A DNA stretch of 64,000 bases from Hyphococcus formosus (GTDB lineage Bacteria; Pseudomonadota; Alphaproteobacteria; Caulobacterales; Parvularculaceae): contig NZ_CP157210.1 of the NCBI RefSeq assembly GCF_046736345.1, positions 868,001 through 932,000 of the forward strand, written 5' to 3'. The position numbers and the translations under genes were made by a program. Under the pieces are notes generated by a model, which was not told where the DNA came from, searched no databases, and was given only the letters and a program-made list of their open reading frames with translations. Positions within the stretch are counted from its first letter, which is position 1; each line of letters starts with the position of its first letter. This document shows positions 61,439 to 64,000 of the stretch, piece by piece.

Positions 61439-62611
61439 TTGAGCGCGAGCAATGCGACGAACGAAGATGAGGCCTTGCGGCGATATAAGGATCTAATTCT
61501 TGCTGCGAGTGGCGACGGGATATATGGTCTGGATACTGAGGGGAACACATTATTCGTCAATCCGGCCGCGCTCCAATTAACCGGTTTTGAAAAAGACGAA
61601 GTTATCGGGCGGTCTGTCCATTATCTCATTCACCATTCCCACGCGAATGGATCAAACTATTCCCATCTTGATTGCCCTGTGCACGCGGCGTTCAAAGACG
61701 GGAAAGTCCATCACGTCGATGATGAAGTTTTCTGGCGCAAAGACGGCAGTTCTTTTCCCGTAGAATATATTAGCACCCCCATATGGGATGAAGGTGCCCT
61801 GGTCGGCGCGGTCGTATCTTTCAGGGACATCACCAAACGTAAAGAATTTGAAGCGGCGTTACATGACAGTGAGCAACGGGCATATGCCCTGCAATCCGAG
61901 CTACACCATGTGTCGCGGCTCGGCGCTATGGGTGAGATGGCTTCGAATATTGCGCATGAATTAAACCAGCCACTGGCGGCTGCGATAAATTATACGCAAG
62001 CCGCACGAAAGGTGATTCAATCTGACGGTGCATTTGATGAACGCGGTATCGCTGAAATTCTAGATAAGGCTATTCAACAATCAAAACGGGCCGCCGAAAT
62101 AATCCGTGGCCTACGGAGTTTTGTCAGCAAAGATAGTTCAACCAAGATATTGGTCGATATTAATGAGATCATAGAAGATGCAATCGAGCTCACAATGTAC
62201 GGAAATTTGGCTGCGAGAAGCCAAGTTCAATATATTCCGGTTGCGCCCGATGTTTCGATTATGGTTGATAAAATCAGAATTCAGCAAGTTATTGTGAATT
62301 TGGTTAAAAACAGTCTTGATGCGCTTGGCTCAGTCTCAGATGCAGAGATCATCGTTCAAACGAGGTGCGTAGAGCAAAATTTGGAAATTTCCGTTTCTGA
62401 TAACGGCCCGGGAATTCCCGAAGAGATCAGAAATTCAGTCTTTCGGCCGTTTGTCACCACCAAAGCCGATGGCATGGGGGTGGGGCTTTCGATTTCGAAG
62501 TCGATCATAGAAGAGCATTTCGGCAAATTGACAGTCAGTGACAATCCAGACCGGGGCGTGATGTTCAAAGCAACGCTGCCTCTGTCAGACGATGCAATAC
62601 CCGCGGAGTGA
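61439..62611 (+). CDS. Soluble PAS sensor histidine kinase, FixL-like
   Basis: This protein of about 390 residues has one PAS domain (about 15-135) and a kinase core. The H-box is MASNIAHELNQPLAAAINY, with phosphoacceptor H173, in the FixL/HPK4 style. The N-box is NLVKNSLDA, the G boxes DNGPGIPEE and GMGVGLSI. There is no membrane segment. The PAS carries LIHHSHANGS and DCPVHAAFKDG, a form common in cytosolic PAS kinases and unlike the FixL haem pocket, so oxygen sensing is not assured. The start is taken as TTG at 61439, directly after GGGGGAAG; GTG at 61421 is an alternative. It lies three bases before its regulator gene. Confidence 0.85.
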   Translation: MSASNATNEDEALRRYKDLILAASGDGIYGLDTEGNTLFVNPAALQLTGFEKDEVIGRSVHYLIHHSHANGSNYSHLDCPVHAAFKDGKVHHVDDEVFWRKDGSSFPVEYISTPIWDEGALVGAVVSFRDITKRKEFEAALHDSEQRAYALQSELHHVSRLGAMGEMASNIAHELNQPLAAAINYTQAARKVIQSDGAFDERGIAEILDKAIQQSKRAAEIIRGLRSFVSKDSSTKILVDINEIIEDAIELTMYGNLAARSQVQYIPVAPDVSIMVDKIRIQQVIVNLVKNSLDALGSVSDAEIIVQTRCVEQNLEISVSDNGPGIPEEIRNSVFRPFVTTKADGMGVGLSISKSIIEEHFGKLTVSDNPDRGVMFKATLPLSDDAIPAE

Positions 62612-62614
62612 TGA

Positions 62615-63232
62615 GTGACAGAACCGATCGTATATGTCGTCGATGATGATCCGGATGTGTTGGACTCGCTTAAAGCGCTCTTAGGGGCCGAGGGCTTTGT
62701 CGTAGAGAAATTTTCATCTGGCGGGGAGTTGCTCGAACACTTTGCTGAAGCTGAACCAAAAGGCTGTATTTTATGTGATGTTCGGATGCCAGGTATGACG
62801 GGCCTTGAGGTGCAACGCGCTCTGAATGAGCTATCTGGATCGCCGCCTATTATATTCATGACCGGGCACAGCGAATTACCGCTAGCTGTCGAGGCGATGA
62901 AAGCCGGTGCTTTCGATTTTGTGGAAAAGCCTATAGATGACTCATATCTCGTTGACCGATTGAACAAAGCTCATGAAGTCGGGCTTGAGCGCAGGCAATT
63001 CGCTAAAGAAGCGGCAAAGATCACCCAAAATATTAGCCGGCTCACACCGCGAGAGCGAGAGGTTATGGATTTGCTGGTTGAAGGTCATCCGAACAAAATT
63101 ATCGCCTTTAAGCTCGATATCAGTGCGCGAACCGTTGAGATTCACCGGTCACGAGTCATGGAGAAAATGGGGGCGAACTCGCTGTCCCACCTAGTGCGGA
63201 TGAGTTTGCAAGTCGAGGCAGCGAAAATATAA
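62615..63232 (+). CDS. FixJ-like response regulator
   Basis: This 205-residue protein has an N-terminal receiver with D55 in ILCDVRMPGMTGLEV and a C-terminal LuxR/FixJ-type helix-turn-helix (LTPREREVMDLLVEGHPNKI and SARTVEIHRSRVMEKM). It is the expected partner of the PAS kinase just upstream and would activate transcription after phosphorylation. The start is a GTG at 62615 with GGAG at 62605-62608, three bases past the kinase stop, so translation is coupled. Its targets are unknown; the upstream region of the truncated gene at 63849 is one place to look. Confidence 0.92.
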   Translation: MTEPIVYVVDDDPDVLDSLKALLGAEGFVVEKFSSGGELLEHFAEAEPKGCILCDVRMPGMTGLEVQRALNELSGSPPIIFMTGHSELPLAVEAMKAGAFDFVEKPIDDSYLVDRLNKAHEVGLERRQFAKEAAKITQNISRLTPREREVMDLLVEGHPNKIIAFKLDISARTVEIHRSRVMEKMGANSLSHLVRMSLQVEAAKI

Positions 63233-63335
63233 GTAATAATGCTTATATTGCCGAAAATGCTCAATATACATAATATGAAGAGCCGAGCGTGTATCAAGCG
63301 CTAAGGGGCTTAGATTACCTGCTGCGTATGGTCCC

Positions 63336-63719
63336 GTGATAAATAAATTGAAACAAATAGATCTTGCGATAATTGACGATGATGACGCCGTTCGCGACTC
63401 TTTGAGCGCGTTGTTGACCGTATCGGGATTTAGTTCGCAATCCTTCGATTCAGCAATCGATTTTCTGCGTAGTGACCTTAAGCCCAAAGTCGTTGTTTTG
63501 GACTTATATATGCCAGCGATGTCGGGGCTTGAGCTGGTGGACCGGCTGCGAAGCTCGGGAGACATGACGCCGGTTATTTTAATCTCTGGAGAATTTAAAG
63601 AGTCGGATTACCGGCAGGCCAAAAGCCTGAACGTAGATAAATTTCTCGAAAAACCGTTCACGGATGAAGATTTGCTAAAAGCGCTTGAAGAGATCGGAAC
63701 ATTTCCGAGTTCCTGTTAA
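63336..63719 (+). CDS. Stand-alone receiver domain protein
   Basis: This 127-residue receiver-only protein has acidic pocket DDDD (14-17), phosphoacceptor D56 in VVLDLYMPAMSGLEL, a Ser at the Thr switch position (ILISGEF) and the lysine in FLEKPFTDED. It has no output domain. It lies about 100 bases downstream of the FixJ-like gene and might act as a phosphate sink or as a competitor in that pathway. The start is a GTG at 63336 and no strong ribosome site is visible, so an alternative start is possible. Confidence 0.78.
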   Translation: MINKLKQIDLAIIDDDDAVRDSLSALLTVSGFSSQSFDSAIDFLRSDLKPKVVVLDLYMPAMSGLELVDRLRSSGDMTPVILISGEFKESDYRQAKSLNVDKFLEKPFTDEDLLKALEEIGTFPSSC

Positions 63720-63848
63720 GCGAATATCACGCATTCGTGCATATAAGTAAAAACCGCTAGGCACAATTCCTAATACCGCTTCACAATAGGCTGCCTTACT
63801 GTTGGCGATGTCGAGCTTCTTAAGCTCATTCCCGACGAGGAGGCAGCC

Positions 63849-64000
63849 ATGAGCGACCAGACACATTCTCGTATTGTCGTTATCGAACTTCCGCCATTAG
63901 AAAAGAACCGCTCTGGAAGCAAAAAATCCGGCAGAAATGGTTGTGCAAAGCGCTACGCGGAAATCCTCGAGCCAATAAAACCCGATGGTGTACGGAGCGA
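63849..64000 (+). CDS. Partial hypothetical protein, cut by the window end
   Basis: An ATG at 63849 with GAGGAGG at 63836-63842 opens a frame that runs to the window edge without a stop (50 codons visible). It reads MSDQTHSRIVVIELPPLEKN, then a basic stretch RSGSKKSGRNGCAKRY. No domain can be identified from this part. The good ribosome site and the position downstream of the two-component genes support a real gene; the 129-base gap before it may contain the promoter. Confidence 0.6.
   Translation, partial: MSDQTHSRIVVIELPPLEKNRSGSKKSGRNGCAKRYAEILEPIKPDGVRS

Overview
The window reads as a chromosomal segment of an alphaproteobacterium, most like the Caulobacterales/Hyphomonadales/Parvularculales type. 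The evidence is gene order: a two-domain cold-shock gene, a DUF192 gene, tRNA-Pro and an NDUFS4-like complex I gene; dinB, divK, pleD and rpmG; gltA, gltX, comEC and lexA close to trpC, trpD, trpG and trpE; and sdhE next to mfd. Most of the DNA is GC-rich housekeeping sequence with dense, often overlapping genes. No IS element, CRISPR array or prophage was seen.

Region by region. 1-2050: cold-shock protein, DUF192 lipoprotein, NDUFS4-like subunit and two tRNAs. 2072-6006: a minus-strand sulfur amino acid operon (cysK, sseA, a GNAT gene, metC, a small lipoprotein). 6159-14894: mazG, ilvE, alkaline phosphatase, an Ntn-hydrolase acylase, a haloalkane dehalogenase, lpdA and a small nuclease. 14940-17218: an AT-rich accessory patch holding one gene that joins a GHKL ATPase to a HEPN-like C-terminus. 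Beside it lies a decayed second copy of the neighbouring lpdA/nuclease junction. 17219-23174: dinB, the divK-pleD cell-cycle signalling pair, rpmG, DUF983 and purB. 23208-37777: gltA, gltX, comEC, lexA with an SOS box, a LysR/VOC pair, the trp genes and ppiD. 38004-48638: tpiA, an esterase-like lipoprotein, sdhE, mfd, a PopA-like degenerate GGDEF protein, a TPR-VanY peptidase, a histidine phosphatase and an unknown membrane protein.

48675-58622: a probable iron cluster (PiuC-type dioxygenase divergent from an acidic-repeat lipoprotein), an SDH-family protease, an epoxide-hydrolase-like enzyme, a MoxR ATPase, a large zinc protease lipoprotein, a 2OG-Fe(II) oxygenase and a VIT/CCC1 transporter. 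58659-64000: less typical and more AT-rich secreted proteins, then a FixL/FixJ-like two-component pair, a stand-alone receiver and a truncated gene at the window edge.

The best candidate for an undescribed system is the GHKL-HEPN gene at 15295-16887. It is one foreign-looking gene behind a perfect operator-like dyad and an insertion scar, a layout that fits a single-gene defence or abortive-infection module. This is an inference from motifs and context. The second most interesting item is the receiver/GGDEF protein at 43596-44936, which keeps the c-di-GMP inhibitory-site motif but has lost the catalytic motif, so it is probably a c-di-GMP reader.
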